Of a stretch of 64,000 bases of DNA, positions 49,621-58,676 are shown one piece after another (positions within the stretch are counted from its first letter, which is position 1; each line of letters opens with the position of its first letter). Under the pieces are notes generated by a model. That model saw only the letters and a program-made list of their open reading frames with translations. It was not told the DNA's origin and ran no database searches. The DNA is from Actinokineospora auranticolor. GTDB taxonomy: Bacteria; Actinomycetota; Actinomycetes; Mycobacteriales; Pseudonocardiaceae. Location: the NCBI RefSeq assembly GCF_002934265.1, contig NZ_PTIX01000008.1:248001-312000 (forward strand). The letters are read 5' to 3'. The translations under genes were made by a program, and so were the position numbers.

Positions 49621-50765
49621 GACGCCACCACGGCGGTCGAGCGCACCGGGAACCCGTAGCGGCGTTCCGCCTCATCGATCCAAGCGTCCAACGGAGACGG
49701 CGTCGCCGGGTCGATCCGCACCCGGGGCGGAAGAGTGAAAGCCGTCGTCGTCTCGGGGACGGGAAGGGTGAGCAGCTCGTCGCGGGGCAGATCGGCGTGC
49801 GCGGGCTCCAGCGAGACCGTCGCGGCGAGGTGGTCGATGTAGGCCGCGACCAACACGACGTCACCGAGGCCGCGCAGCGCGGTGAACGCCGCGCGGGTGG
49901 CGGGCTCGGACGCGAGCGCGACCCAACGCTCCCGCAGCGGACCGTGCGGGAACCGGCCGCGCGCCGCCTCCGCCGCCAGCGCCGCGGGCAAGGCCAGGTC
50001 CAAGGCGCGCAGGCACAGCTCGCGCCGCCGCGCGCCCTCGACGGTCGACGCCCACCGCACCAGGCCGTCGGCCCGCCACCACGCCACGCCCAGCGCGACG
50101 TGCCACAGCCCGGCTCGGGTCGCGACCTCGGTGGCGGCGGCGTAGCGCTCGTCGGCGCGGTCGAACACGCCCAGGGCCGCCCAGGCCCCGCCCTGCACCT
50201 GGTAGGTCGCCACGAGGTCCACGGGTCCCGCGTCGGCGCCGAGCGCGGCGAGCACCCGGTCCAGCGCCTCGAGGGCGTCGTGCGGGCGGCCCCGGCTGAT
50301 CGCGACGGCCGCCCGGCCGTGCAGGCTCACGGAGAGGCCGCGCGTGTCACCGGTGACCAGGAGCAGGCGTTCGGCCTCCTCGTAGCGCGCCTCCGCGAGG
50401 TCGTTGTCGGCGGCGAGGTACGCGAGGCGGGCCTGGCTGAGCAGCGCGGTGATCTCGGACTCCCGGTCGCCGGTGGCGGCCGCGAGGTCACGGGCGAGGT
50501 CCAGGTGCGCCGCGCTGCCCGCCGGGTCGCCGGTCGTGCCCGCGATCTCGGCGAGGACCAGGTGGACGGACGCGGCCAGCTCGGGCGCGGTGGCGTAGGC
50601 CGCTTCGAGCGCGGTCTCCGCCGCTGCCGCCGCCTCGGCGAACTGCCCGGTCGACGTCAGGAACGCCGCCCGGATGGCGTGCGCGGCGGCGATGTCCTCC
50701 GGATTTTCGGGGATCACCGTGATCTCGGTGTCGGCCGCCCACCGGGGCGGCGTCGGTTGGATCAC
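49614..50765 (-). CDS. TPR protein of the CHAT operon
   Basis: 383 residues from GTG 50765, chosen because it overlaps the upstream stop by 4 bp; the longer open frame is out of context. Helical TPR-like repeats cover about 25-250 (AEAAAAAETALEAAYATA, AHLDLARDLAAATGDRESEI, EARYEEAERLLLVTGD). A helical C-terminal portion ends DAWIDEAERRYGFPV. It is probably the sensor or scaffold that regulates the CHAT protease. Confidence 0.8.
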   Translation of the reverse strand: MIQPTPPRWAADTEITVIPENPEDIAAAHAIRAAFLTSTGQFAEAAAAAETALEAAYATAPELAASVHLVLAEIAGTTGDPAGSAAHLDLARDLAAATGDRESEITALLSQARLAYLAADNDLAEARYEEAERLLLVTGDTRGLSVSLHGRAAVAISRGRPHDALEALDRVLAALGADAGPVDLVATYQVQGGAWAALGVFDRADERYAAATEVATRAGLWHVALGVAWWRADGLVRWASTVEGARRRELCLRALDLALPAALAAEAARGRFPHGPLRERWVALASEPATRAAFTALRGLGDVVLVAAYIDHLAATVSLEPAHADLPRDELLTLPVPETTTAFTLPPRVRIDPATPSPLDAWIDEAERRYGFPVRSTAVVASW

Positions 50766-51793
50766 CGTCGACCCGCGCGGCGTTCGGTGATGGTCGCGGT
50801 CGGCGTGTCGACCCTCGACCGGGCGTAGGCGATGATCGCGGCCCGGCGCTCGCTCGCGTCGGGATCGGGCTGGGTTTCCGCGAAACCCGCCGCGTAGACG
50901 GTGAGTACGCGTCGCGCGGGAGGGGTGAGCAGCACGGTCGGCGGGACGGCCACTCGTCCGGTGATCCGACCGAGGTCGTCCACGCCGTCCAGGGGTAGTT
51001 CGACGTCGCCGAAGCGGGCCGACAACCGGGGGCGAGGCGCCAGGCCCGGCGCGGGAAGCACGGTGACCTCCAAGACCGTGCCACCCGGCTCCCGTACGAC
51101 CGCCCATTCGGCTCCCGCCGCCGCGTCGACCACGCCCGCGGGCACCGCCGCCCAGTCGACCGGCGACACTCCACTAAGGACGGAAATGGTGCCCGTCCGG
51201 TCGGAACCGCCCGCCGCCAAGGCGAACTCGGACCGACTCGGCGCGGCCACGGGTTCCGGCAAGGCGACGCCGTGGTCGTCGGCCAGCTCGGCGAGACGAG
51301 CGGCGAGCGCGGCGACCTCCGGGTCCACGGCGATGTCCGGCAGGGTGGCGACCGCGAGGGCACGCGCGGTGGCGTCCTCGTCGTCGAGCAGGTGCTCCAC
51401 GGCGGCGGTCGCGACCGCGAGTTCCGCGTTGAGCAGGACCGGGTCGACCGCAGGCACGCCCGCGACCGATGACGCGGGCCACCACGCCTCGACCCACCCC
51501 AGGTGCGCGAGCAGGGCGCAGGCGTCGCGAACCGGCGACTCGTCTTCCCGCGCCGTCACGGATTCCGCGCCGCCCAACAGTTCCGCCGCGACCTCGGGTC
51601 CGTAGACCTCCCACAGCCAGTCGGCCGCGCGCACCGGGTCGTACACCCGAGCCGCCGGGAACACAGCGCCGGAAAGGACGTCCCAGGCGAGCAACGCGCC
51701 CCGGCCCTCCACCAGCGCCGTCCGCTCGGGGTGCGGCCACTCGCCGACGTCCACACCGGACTCGACTCGACGCGCGCGCAGTGTCTCAGCCAT
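50762..51793 (-). CDS. Hypothetical protein of the CHAT operon
   Basis: 343 residues, soluble. About 1-185 are alanine-rich helices (VRAADWLWEVYGPEVAAELLGG, ELAVATAAVEHLLDDEDATA). About 190-315 form a beta-rich domain (GTISVLSGVSPVDWA, VELPLDGVDDLGRITGRV). No family is recognised. Its ATG lies 8 bp inside the end of the upstream gene, so all four operon products are translationally coupled. Confidence 0.75.
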   Translation of the reverse strand: MAETLRARRVESGVDVGEWPHPERTALVEGRGALLAWDVLSGAVFPAARVYDPVRAADWLWEVYGPEVAAELLGGAESVTAREDESPVRDACALLAHLGWVEAWWPASSVAGVPAVDPVLLNAELAVATAAVEHLLDDEDATARALAVATLPDIAVDPEVAALAARLAELADDHGVALPEPVAAPSRSEFALAAGGSDRTGTISVLSGVSPVDWAAVPAGVVDAAAGAEWAVVREPGGTVLEVTVLPAPGLAPRPRLSARFGDVELPLDGVDDLGRITGRVAVPPTVLLTPPARRVLTVYAAGFAETQPDPDASERRAAIIAYARSRVDTPTATITERRAGRR

Positions 51794-53051
51794 GTCCGTC
51801 CCGCTCGTCGAGCCGCTCCAGGGCGGTGCGCAGCCGGTCGCGCTGGTCGAGGATCACCGACCGCAGGACCCCGTCGAGCAGGTCCCACACCTCGGTCGCC
51901 ACGACCGTGCTGTCGACCAGTTCCCGGCCGTGCAACCGGACCCACAGCCGCCGCAGGTACGCCTCCCGCACACCGTGCACGTCCGCGTGCACACCGTCAC
52001 CGGGCATCCGGCGCGCCCGGTGGACGTACGCCTCCCGCTCCCAGCGCGTCCGCAGCTGCGCCGCGGCCCCGGCGGCGGGTGGCCCGACGAGCCCGGCCGC
52101 CGCCGCGCGACCCAGCAGCATGGCGACCCGGCCCGGCTCGGCGCCGAGCTGCCACGGCGCGGCCGAGCGGGCGATCTCGCGGCGCACCAGGTCGGGCACG
52201 TCGGCCAGCGCGTCGCGGCGGGCGGCGTCGGTGAGCGGGGCGAACAGCCGCTGCACGATGGACCGGTCGAACGGCTTGGGCAGCGCGTTCTTCGACGCCG
52301 CCGCGCCCAGCTCCGGCCGGGTCGGCAGCTCCCGGTCGGTCAGCCCGTCGGCGGCGGCCACCCCCGGCCGGTGCAGGTCGGCGGCGCCCCGCGACCCCGC
52401 GAGGTCGGTGACCAGCTCGGCGAAGACCGCGGCGTCCGGCCTGGTCACGCAGGTGGCGAGGAACCGGTCGGGCAGCACGGAGCCGCCGTCGGGCCCGGCG
52501 GCGGGCAGCGCGGCCCACGCCGCGTCGAGCATGCGCAGCAGCGCACCGACGTTGACCGGGTCCGTCACGTAGTCGCGCAGGCCCGCCACCGTCGGCCCGG
52601 CCCGGTCGTGCACGTCGGCGAGCAGCTCGTCCGCCTCGGCCACGGCCCCCGCGCCCGGGTCGCCGAGCGTGGTCGCCAGCTCGAAGCAGCGCTGGAAGTA
52701 GAGGTCCTGCGGGTTGCCCTCGGTGATGCCCGCCTTGCGCCGCCGCTTCTTGACCAGCAGGAACCACGCCGCCGTCGCGGCGAGCACCGGACCGGCCGCG
52801 GCGATCCGGTCGCGCAGCTCCTCGGCGTGCGCGACGTCCACGGCACCGGCCGCGAACCGCGGGTTGAGCACCGGGCGCAGCACCAGCGGGTCCAGGATCA
52901 GCTTCACCGTCCTGGCCAGCGGTCGCCCGGACGCGTTGCCCAGCGGCGCCACCGCCGGACCCAGCCGCGACCACGCCTCCGCGATCAGCAGCCCCCGCGG
53001 CAGGGTGACCCCGGCCTGCTCGGGGGCGACGCTCGCGCGCGGGCTGCTCAC
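51786..53051 (-). CDS. Hypothetical protein, first gene of the CHAT operon
   Basis: 421 residues from GTG 53051; a much longer open frame continues upstream only because of antisense high-GC coding. A possible membrane-associated helix at about 90-107 (VLATAAWFLLVKKRRRK-like) is followed by a mainly helical body with CFELATTLGD, VGALLRMLDAAWAALP and DVWDLLDGVLRSVI-type segments. No family is recognised. A TAGGCT -10 box lies 7 nt before the GTG on the minus strand, suggesting a leaderless transcript. Confidence 0.72.
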   Translation of the reverse strand: MSSPRASVAPEQAGVTLPRGLLIAEAWSRLGPAVAPLGNASGRPLARTVKLILDPLVLRPVLNPRFAAGAVDVAHAEELRDRIAAAGPVLAATAAWFLLVKKRRRKAGITEGNPQDLYFQRCFELATTLGDPGAGAVAEADELLADVHDRAGPTVAGLRDYVTDPVNVGALLRMLDAAWAALPAAGPDGGSVLPDRFLATCVTRPDAAVFAELVTDLAGSRGAADLHRPGVAAADGLTDRELPTRPELGAAASKNALPKPFDRSIVQRLFAPLTDAARRDALADVPDLVRREIARSAAPWQLGAEPGRVAMLLGRAAAAGLVGPPAAGAAAQLRTRWEREAYVHRARRMPGDGVHADVHGVREAYLRRLWVRLHGRELVDSTVVATEVWDLLDGVLRSVILDQRDRLRTALERLDERDGHG

Positions 53052-53174
53052 CCGCCCGAGCCTAGTCGGTCGCAACCTCTGAGCTGCCCGGACGCCCTTT
53101 TCTGTGATCGGTAGGGACGGGCGTCGCGACAGTCTTGTGCCACACCGACAACGGACCGCCACAGGGAGCACCCG

Positions 53175-54272
53175 ATGTACCACACACCGCAGCCGTCGAC
53201 CTTCGCGAGGGCGCGCCGCCGACTGCGGCTGCCCCTGGTGCTCGGGACGCCGATCGTCGCGTTCGGCGCCCTGTTCTTCGGGGTCTCCTACGCGGCCAGC
53301 CCCGAACCCGACGTCGACATCGAGCCGGGCATCGCCCTGGCCACGGTGGACGGTCGCGAGGTCGTGCTGGTGCCCTACGGCCGCCACGGCGCCCGGGGCA
53401 TGTTCCAGCTGATGACCAAGGACATGTTCCAGGCCCGGGTCGCCGCCACCGACGCCGCGACCGGCGAGGTGCTGTGGGACAAGCAGGTGTCCGACGCGCT
53501 GATCTGGGACGCGACCGTGCTGGCCACCGGCGACAAGTACGCCTACCTGACCACCGACACCGGCCTGCTGGTCTTCGACGTCCACACCGGCGACATCGTG
53601 GCCAAGGGCGACGGCGTCGAGGGCCTCGGGTCGGCGTTCATCGCCGCGCCGTCGGCCTACGGCTACGACGCCGAGAACCGCAGGGTGATGGCGATGACCG
53701 CGGCGGGCGCGGTGGTCGCGATCCCGCTCGACAACCCGGTCGCCGCCCCGGTCGACCCCGCCACCGCCGACGCCTGGACGACCCGCCTCGCGGCGAACGG
53801 CCGCGGCCGGTCGACGCCGCGGATCAGCGCGTCCGAGGCCGCGCTCGGCGGGGGAGTGACGGTCGAGGCGCGCGAGCGGCCCAACGGCGCACCGGGCAAG
53901 GTCCTCGTCCGGGTCGGCGAGGACGGCACCGAGACGCCGGTCGGCAACACGGTGTTCTTCGACGGCTCGCTGGTGGTCGGCCCCGCGCCGTCCGACGGGA
54001 CCGCGCCCGCGGTGGGGGCGGGCTCCGGGTACGTGCTCGTCCGCCACGACCGCTCGGTCAACGACGGCGGCACCGCGCTCAGCGCCGTCTCGCTCGACAG
54101 CGGCGCGGTCACGAGCACCCTCCCGCTCGGCTCGAACCCGACGGCGGTCGACACCGGCGCCGACGGCACGGTCGTGGTGTCCACCGGCGACTCCCTCGCC
54201 GTGCTCACCACCGGCGGCAAGCTCACCGAGCTCACCGTCGGCGCCACCGACTTCTTCGGCTCCCCTTCCTAG
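53175..54272 (+). CDS. Membrane-anchored beta-propeller protein (PA2928-like)
   Basis: 365 residues. One membrane helix at about 20-40 (LVLGTPIVAFGALFFGVSYAA) with basic residues before it anchors an exported domain. The domain carries repeated PQQ-like/WD-like blades (AATDAATGEVLWDKQVSD, TDTGLLVFDVHTGDIVAKG, AVSLDSGAVTSTLPLG). The overall plan fits the PA2928 family as I recall it; this is a moderate call. No ligand residues are evident. ATG follows AGGGAGC. The next membrane-protein gene starts 34 bp later behind AAGGAG, probably in the same transcript. Confidence 0.72.
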   Translation: MYHTPQPSTFARARRRLRLPLVLGTPIVAFGALFFGVSYAASPEPDVDIEPGIALATVDGREVVLVPYGRHGARGMFQLMTKDMFQARVAATDAATGEVLWDKQVSDALIWDATVLATGDKYAYLTTDTGLLVFDVHTGDIVAKGDGVEGLGSAFIAAPSAYGYDAENRRVMAMTAAGAVVAIPLDNPVAAPVDPATADAWTTRLAANGRGRSTPRISASEAALGGGVTVEARERPNGAPGKVLVRVGEDGTETPVGNTVFFDGSLVVGPAPSDGTAPAVGAGSGYVLVRHDRSVNDGGTALSAVSLDSGAVTSTLPLGSNPTAVDTGADGTVVVSTGDSLAVLTTGGKLTELTVGATDFFGSPS

Positions 54273-54306
54273 TCCCCCGATCCCTTTCCGCACCAAGGAG
54301 TTCACC

Positions 54307-55080
54307 ATGAAGACCATCGCCTGGATCGTGCTGCTCATCGGCGCCGCCTGCACCGCCATGTACGTCGCCACCGGACTCGGGGGCGGCCCGGTCGCCTGGG
54401 CCAACGGCTGGCTCGCGGGCCCGATCCTGCTGGTGTTCGTCGCCCCCACGCTGTTCTCGCTGGCGGGCAAGCTCGGCGGCGGGTTCGCGGCCCTGCGCGG
54501 CGGGGTGCCCAAGCAGTTCCGCGGCGCGCCGATCGGCATGGGCACCGTGATCTCGGTGGGGCGCACCGGTCTGAGCGTCAACGACCAGCCGCAGCTCGCC
54601 ATCCAGCTGCGGGTCGACGCCGCGGACGGCCGGTCCTTCGTGGGCACCGCGCGGCAGATCGTCGACCTGACCGAGCTGGGCGCGGTCCAGCCCGGCGCGG
54701 TGCTGCCCGTGCGGTACCTGCCGGACGGCAGCGTCGCCCTGGCCACCGACGCCTCCCAGCCCGAGCTGCAGGCCGCGCTCAACCGCGTCCAGCTCGCCAA
54801 GGGCCACATCACCCCGCAGCAGCTGCGCATCGCCGAGCACGGCATCGACGCCTCGGCCGTGGTCCTCGCGATGGCCCCCACCGGCGAGATCCGCGACGGC
54901 CGGACCGTGGCCAAGGTGACCTTGCGGATCACCCGGCCGGACCACACCATGTTCGACCTGACCCAGGAGAAGGCGCTGCCGCAGAGCGCGATCCCCCGCG
55001 TGCAGCCCGGCTCGGCCGTGCAGGTCAAGTACCTGCCCCACGACGAGAGCGAGGTCGCCATCGTCACCTCGCTGGCCTGA
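54307..55080 (+). CDS. Membrane protein with duplicated cytoplasmic beta-domain
   Basis: 257 residues. Two N-terminal membrane helices (4-26 and 36-56) precede two similar domains. One runs from GMGTVISVGRTGLSVND to PGAVLPVRYLPDGS, the other from GIDASAVVLAMAPTGEI to GSAVQVKYLPHDES. Each ends in the same V-x-Y-L-P motif, evidence of an internal duplication. A helical linker (QAALNRVQLAKGHITPQQL) lies between. The family is common in actinobacteria but uncharacterised. AAGGAG precedes the ATG. Confidence 0.72.
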   Translation: MKTIAWIVLLIGAACTAMYVATGLGGGPVAWANGWLAGPILLVFVAPTLFSLAGKLGGGFAALRGGVPKQFRGAPIGMGTVISVGRTGLSVNDQPQLAIQLRVDAADGRSFVGTARQIVDLTELGAVQPGAVLPVRYLPDGSVALATDASQPELQAALNRVQLAKGHITPQQLRIAEHGIDASAVVLAMAPTGEIRDGRTVAKVTLRITRPDHTMFDLTQEKALPQSAIPRVQPGSAVQVKYLPHDESEVAIVTSLA

Positions 55081-55099
55081 TTCCCCACTCCTGATCCCA

Positions 55100-55131
55100 C
55101 TGCGCGACCGCGGACGTTCGCGGTCGCGCAG
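55100..55131 (+). terminator. Terminator hairpin
   Basis: A perfect 13-bp stem (55100-55112 with 55119-55131) with a GACGTT loop lies 20 bp after the stop at 55080. Confidence 0.8.
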
Positions 55132-55208
55132 CGGCGTCGCAGTGGCGTCGCGGTGGAACGGGTAGTGTTCCCGGGCCGGATCAAGCCGCACCGCAGGGGG
55201 CTTCGGGA

Positions 55209-58200
55209 ATGGTGGACGCGCCGGGCTCGCACAACGAGATCAGTGGCGGGCACTTCACCGGGCCGGTCGTGCAGGCCGCTCGGATCGACCAGGTGGTGTT
55301 CGGCTCCGCTGAAGCCGCCGAGCACCCGCCACTGACCGAGTGGGCGGCGCTGCCCCGGGTCACGCCGGGGTTGGTGGACCTCTTGGAGGCCCAACGCGAG
55401 GCCGTGGACACGTTGCCCTACCGGCTGCTGGGCGTGCGGCGACCCGAGTTGGCCAAGGTGTACGTGCAGCAACGCATCCGCGCGCGTGAGGACCGGACGC
55501 CGGAGTCGGGCGAGCCCCGGCGGCCGAGCAGCCCGTTCAACGACGGAGGGGATCGGCCGCTGTCGGCCGGTGAAGCCCTCGACCGCGGTGGGCACATGGT
55601 CATCACGGGTGAGCCTGGAGCGGGCAAGTCCACCCTCGGCCACATGTACGTGCAGCAGATCTGCGATTGCTGGCTCGGTGTCGAGGGCGCGCAACCGCCG
55701 CTGCGGGAACCGGTGCTGCCGCTGCGGGTACCTGCCCGGGCCCTGGCCGACGACCGGGCGTGGAGCGAGTTGCTGGCGGCTGGCACGCGGGACGCCGTCG
55801 GACCGCTGCTGACCAGCGCCCCGGAACCCGCGCTGTTCGCCAAGCGCGCGTTCGGGGCCCGGTGGCTGGTGTTCATCGACGGCCTGGACGAGATCGCCGA
55901 CCGGAGCACGCGGGAGCGGGTCATCCGCGCGATCACCGCCCGCATGCGCCGCTCCGAGCTCTACCGGATCGTCGTCACCACCCGCCCGCTGCCGACCGCG
56001 GAGATGAAGCCGTTCGAGGAGGTCGGGGCCGACACCTTCGTCATCCAGCCGTTCGGGCCGATGGAACTGGAGGAGTTCGCGACCGCCTGGTTCCGCGCGC
56101 AGAACGCCCTGACCGGCCGGACGCGGGCCGCCGAGTTCGTGCGGCAGGTCAGCGACGGCAAACTGCGCGAACTGGTGCGCAACCCCCTGCTGGCCACGAT
56201 CGCCGCCATCGCGCACACCCTCGAACCCGACCGGGATCTGCCGCGCAGCACGGCGAGTCTCTACCAGCGCTTCATGGACTACCTGCTCACCGACGAGACC
56301 AGCGGCCGCCGCACCCGCGACGAGCTGCGCCGCGCGCTCAGCCACCTCCCCGCCCGGCTGGAGCTGGCCACCTGGATCGACGACCACCGCGTCGACCTCA
56401 TCGAGGCACTGGCCGTGGTCCGCCTCGACACCGACAAGCCGCTGTTCGACGCCGCGCGGGACTGGGTGCTCGCCAAGACGTCGATCACCGAACCGCCGCC
56501 GGGGTGGGAGGAGGACATGCGCGCGCTGCTCACCAGCAGCGGCGTCTTCACCCGCACCGAGGACGCGCTGCGCTTCTCCCACCAGTCGTTCGCCGAGTTC
56601 CTCGCCGCCCGCAGCCACGCCAGGGACATCGACCCCGACTTCACCGCCGTGGACGACTGGATCGAGCGCGGCGTCCTGCCTGCCACGCAGGACTACGCGC
56701 TGTTCACCTTTGTGCTGTGGGGCAGTCAGGGCAATGACATCACCGCCGTCTTGCGCAAGTTGCTGGGCATGGACACCGACCACGTCCTGCTGGCGGGACG
56801 ACTGCTGACCGGTGACTTGCCCGTCGGGCGCGCGTTGACCACCGAGATCATCGGCCGACTCATCGATCTGCTGTTGCTCGCCGGACTCTTCCCGGAACCC
56901 TTCGGGCCCGCTCGAGAAGTCCGTGCGGTGCTCACATCCATTGGTGTGCACCAAGACGTCGTGCTCGACCGCCTGCGCCGCACGCGGGACAACACCGACC
57001 TCCCGTTGCACGTCCGCGTCGAGGCGGCCATCGGTGTCGGGTTGATCGATGATCGGGCCGACGCGCTTGCCTGGCTCGGCAGGCAGGCATCGGTGAGCGA
57101 CCCGGATGTGTTGCAGCACATCACCTCCGGCTTCGCCGACCTCGAAGCCGACAGCGGGACCCGCGTCGAGCGGCTGCTGACCGGGCTGGCCCGCGGCGCC
57201 GGGGCGAACTACGTGCTGTCCCTGGCCTATGTCTCCGGTCTGCTGGATTCGCACCGGACGGCCGCGGCGGCCGAACTCGCCCAGGACACCATCGCGGCGA
57301 TGCGCGCTGATCCCCAGACCACGGCGGACCCCCTCGTCCCACCGGCCCACGGCAACCGGTCGCCCCAACGACTCCGGGACTCCTGGGTGATCGGGATCAT
57401 CTCGGATGGACGGTACAACTGGGCGGGTATCGCGGAACTCCTCGGCCGCGCCGGTCTGCGCGGCGACGCGGCCTGGGCGGCTCGACTGGCACTGGCCACC
57501 GACTGCGACATCACCGCGTTCACCGAGGCGGTGACGGCGTTGCTGTCGGCCGAAGGTGCCTCAGCGGTGGCCGAGGTCGTGGCAGCCGCGTCCACGAAGT
57601 CGGTCGCGTACCTGCTCGGTTGCGCGGAGGCGGTCCAGGAGTTCGACCGCCACACCGCGGGCGAGCTGGCCCGCTCCTGCCTCACAATGCACGGTCTTCG
57701 ACTCGACGGTGTGCGAAGGGCCGTGCAGTTGGCATTGGAGGCCAAGCACTCGCCCGACGACTTGGTCGCCGAAGTAGCGAACGCACCCCATCCCGCCATG
57801 GGACACCGAACCTACTTCGCCGCCACTTTGGCGATTCTCGACCACCAGTCGCAGGCCTGCTCCTACGCGCGTAGCCTGCTCGCGACCTCTGTGCTGCTGC
57901 CGAGCAACTACTGGAGCGTCATACGCACCTTGCTGGTTCACAGCGATGAACCGGAGCTGGCGCTGGTGCTGGCCGACGCCGCCGCGCGTCCTGTGGCCTA
58001 CATCGCCCAACTGGCGCCGGTCTTGTCCGAGGCGGGGCGGGAGTCCGAGGCGGCGGCGCTCCTGCGCCAAGTGGTCGACACCGCACCGCCCGCCGAAGTG
58101 CTGCTGGAGATCCACGACGACCTCGACGAGGACGGGCCACGCGAGCTGCGGGCGCTGCTCCTCGACACCGTGCTCGGCCAGGTCGGTTGTTGCTCGTGCG

Positions 58201-58676
58201 CGGACCTGCGGAGGCTGGCCGAGGCACTGCACCGCGACGGTCGCCGCGCCGAGGCTCACGACATCCTCCGTCGAGCCGTGGTCCTCGCCATGAACACCGA
58301 GGACGACGAACTCGCCACCATCGCGGGGACATGGCTGGACCAGCGGGGTATCCACGAATCCACCGAGCTCGTCCAGGCCGTTCTCGACCGAGACCTCCCG
58401 GCGCGGCTCCGCCTGCGGGTCGCCACCCGCCTGAGCACCTTCGGCGCGCTTTCCCAGGCCGTGTGCGTGTGGACTGATGTCGTGGTGCACCACGGAGGTG
58501 AGGTGGCTCTTGGCATCCTTGCCGCAGACCGGATGATCCAAACAGGACACCGCGCCGGGGTGGACGCCGCGCTCGCTCAAGCGCTCGGCCGGGACGACCT
58601 GCCGCACTCCACCCGGGCGCGGCTGACCGCGTTGCGCGCGTGGGTCGACAGCTCCGCGCCCAGCAGTGACAGGTAG
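55209..58676 (+). CDS. NACHT NTPase with N-terminal amyloid-type (PP/RHIM-like) motif
   Basis: 1,155 residues. Residues 9-31 read as an NxISGxxxG...GPVVQAARI...VVF motif, the pattern of bacterial amyloid signalling (PP/RHIM-like) segments. The NACHT core follows: GEPGAGKST (134-142) is Walker A, WLVFIDGLDEI Walker B, and VVTTRPLP a sensor-type strand. LRELVRNPLLATIAAI and FSHQSFAEFLAAR mark the helical subdomain end. From about 500 to the C-terminus are alpha-solenoid repeats, a ligand-sensing array. This is the plan of bacterial NLR-like defence ATPases. The partner effector with a matching amyloid motif is not in the window. Confidence 0.85.
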   Translation: MVDAPGSHNEISGGHFTGPVVQAARIDQVVFGSAEAAEHPPLTEWAALPRVTPGLVDLLEAQREAVDTLPYRLLGVRRPELAKVYVQQRIRAREDRTPESGEPRRPSSPFNDGGDRPLSAGEALDRGGHMVITGEPGAGKSTLGHMYVQQICDCWLGVEGAQPPLREPVLPLRVPARALADDRAWSELLAAGTRDAVGPLLTSAPEPALFAKRAFGARWLVFIDGLDEIADRSTRERVIRAITARMRRSELYRIVVTTRPLPTAEMKPFEEVGADTFVIQPFGPMELEEFATAWFRAQNALTGRTRAAEFVRQVSDGKLRELVRNPLLATIAAIAHTLEPDRDLPRSTASLYQRFMDYLLTDETSGRRTRDELRRALSHLPARLELATWIDDHRVDLIEALAVVRLDTDKPLFDAARDWVLAKTSITEPPPGWEEDMRALLTSSGVFTRTEDALRFSHQSFAEFLAARSHARDIDPDFTAVDDWIERGVLPATQDYALFTFVLWGSQGNDITAVLRKLLGMDTDHVLLAGRLLTGDLPVGRALTTEIIGRLIDLLLLAGLFPEPFGPAREVRAVLTSIGVHQDVVLDRLRRTRDNTDLPLHVRVEAAIGVGLIDDRADALAWLGRQASVSDPDVLQHITSGFADLEADSGTRVERLLTGLARGAGANYVLSLAYVSGLLDSHRTAAAAELAQDTIAAMRADPQTTADPLVPPAHGNRSPQRLRDSWVIGIISDGRYNWAGIAELLGRAGLRGDAAWAARLALATDCDITAFTEAVTALLSAEGASAVAEVVAAASTKSVAYLLGCAEAVQEFDRHTAGELARSCLTMHGLRLDGVRRAVQLALEAKHSPDDLVAEVANAPHPAMGHRTYFAATLAILDHQSQACSYARSLLATSVLLPSNYWSVIRTLLVHSDEPELALVLADAAARPVAYIAQLAPVLSEAGRESEAAALLRQVVDTAPPAEVLLEIHDDLDEDGPRELRALLLDTVLGQVGCCSCADLRRLAEALHRDGRRAEAHDILRRAVVLAMNTEDDELATIAGTWLDQRGIHESTELVQAVLDRDLPARLRLRVATRLSTFGALSQAVCVWTDVVVHHGGEVALGILAADRMIQTGHRAGVDAALAQALGRDDLPHSTRARLTALRAWVDSSAPSSDR

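Noticed and set aside
51786-57368. A single 1,860-codon open frame on the minus strand
   Set aside because: Only the part up to GTG 53051 is coding. The rest runs antisense to the propeller, membrane-protein and NACHT genes, which have clear domains, and lacks any protein-like pattern.
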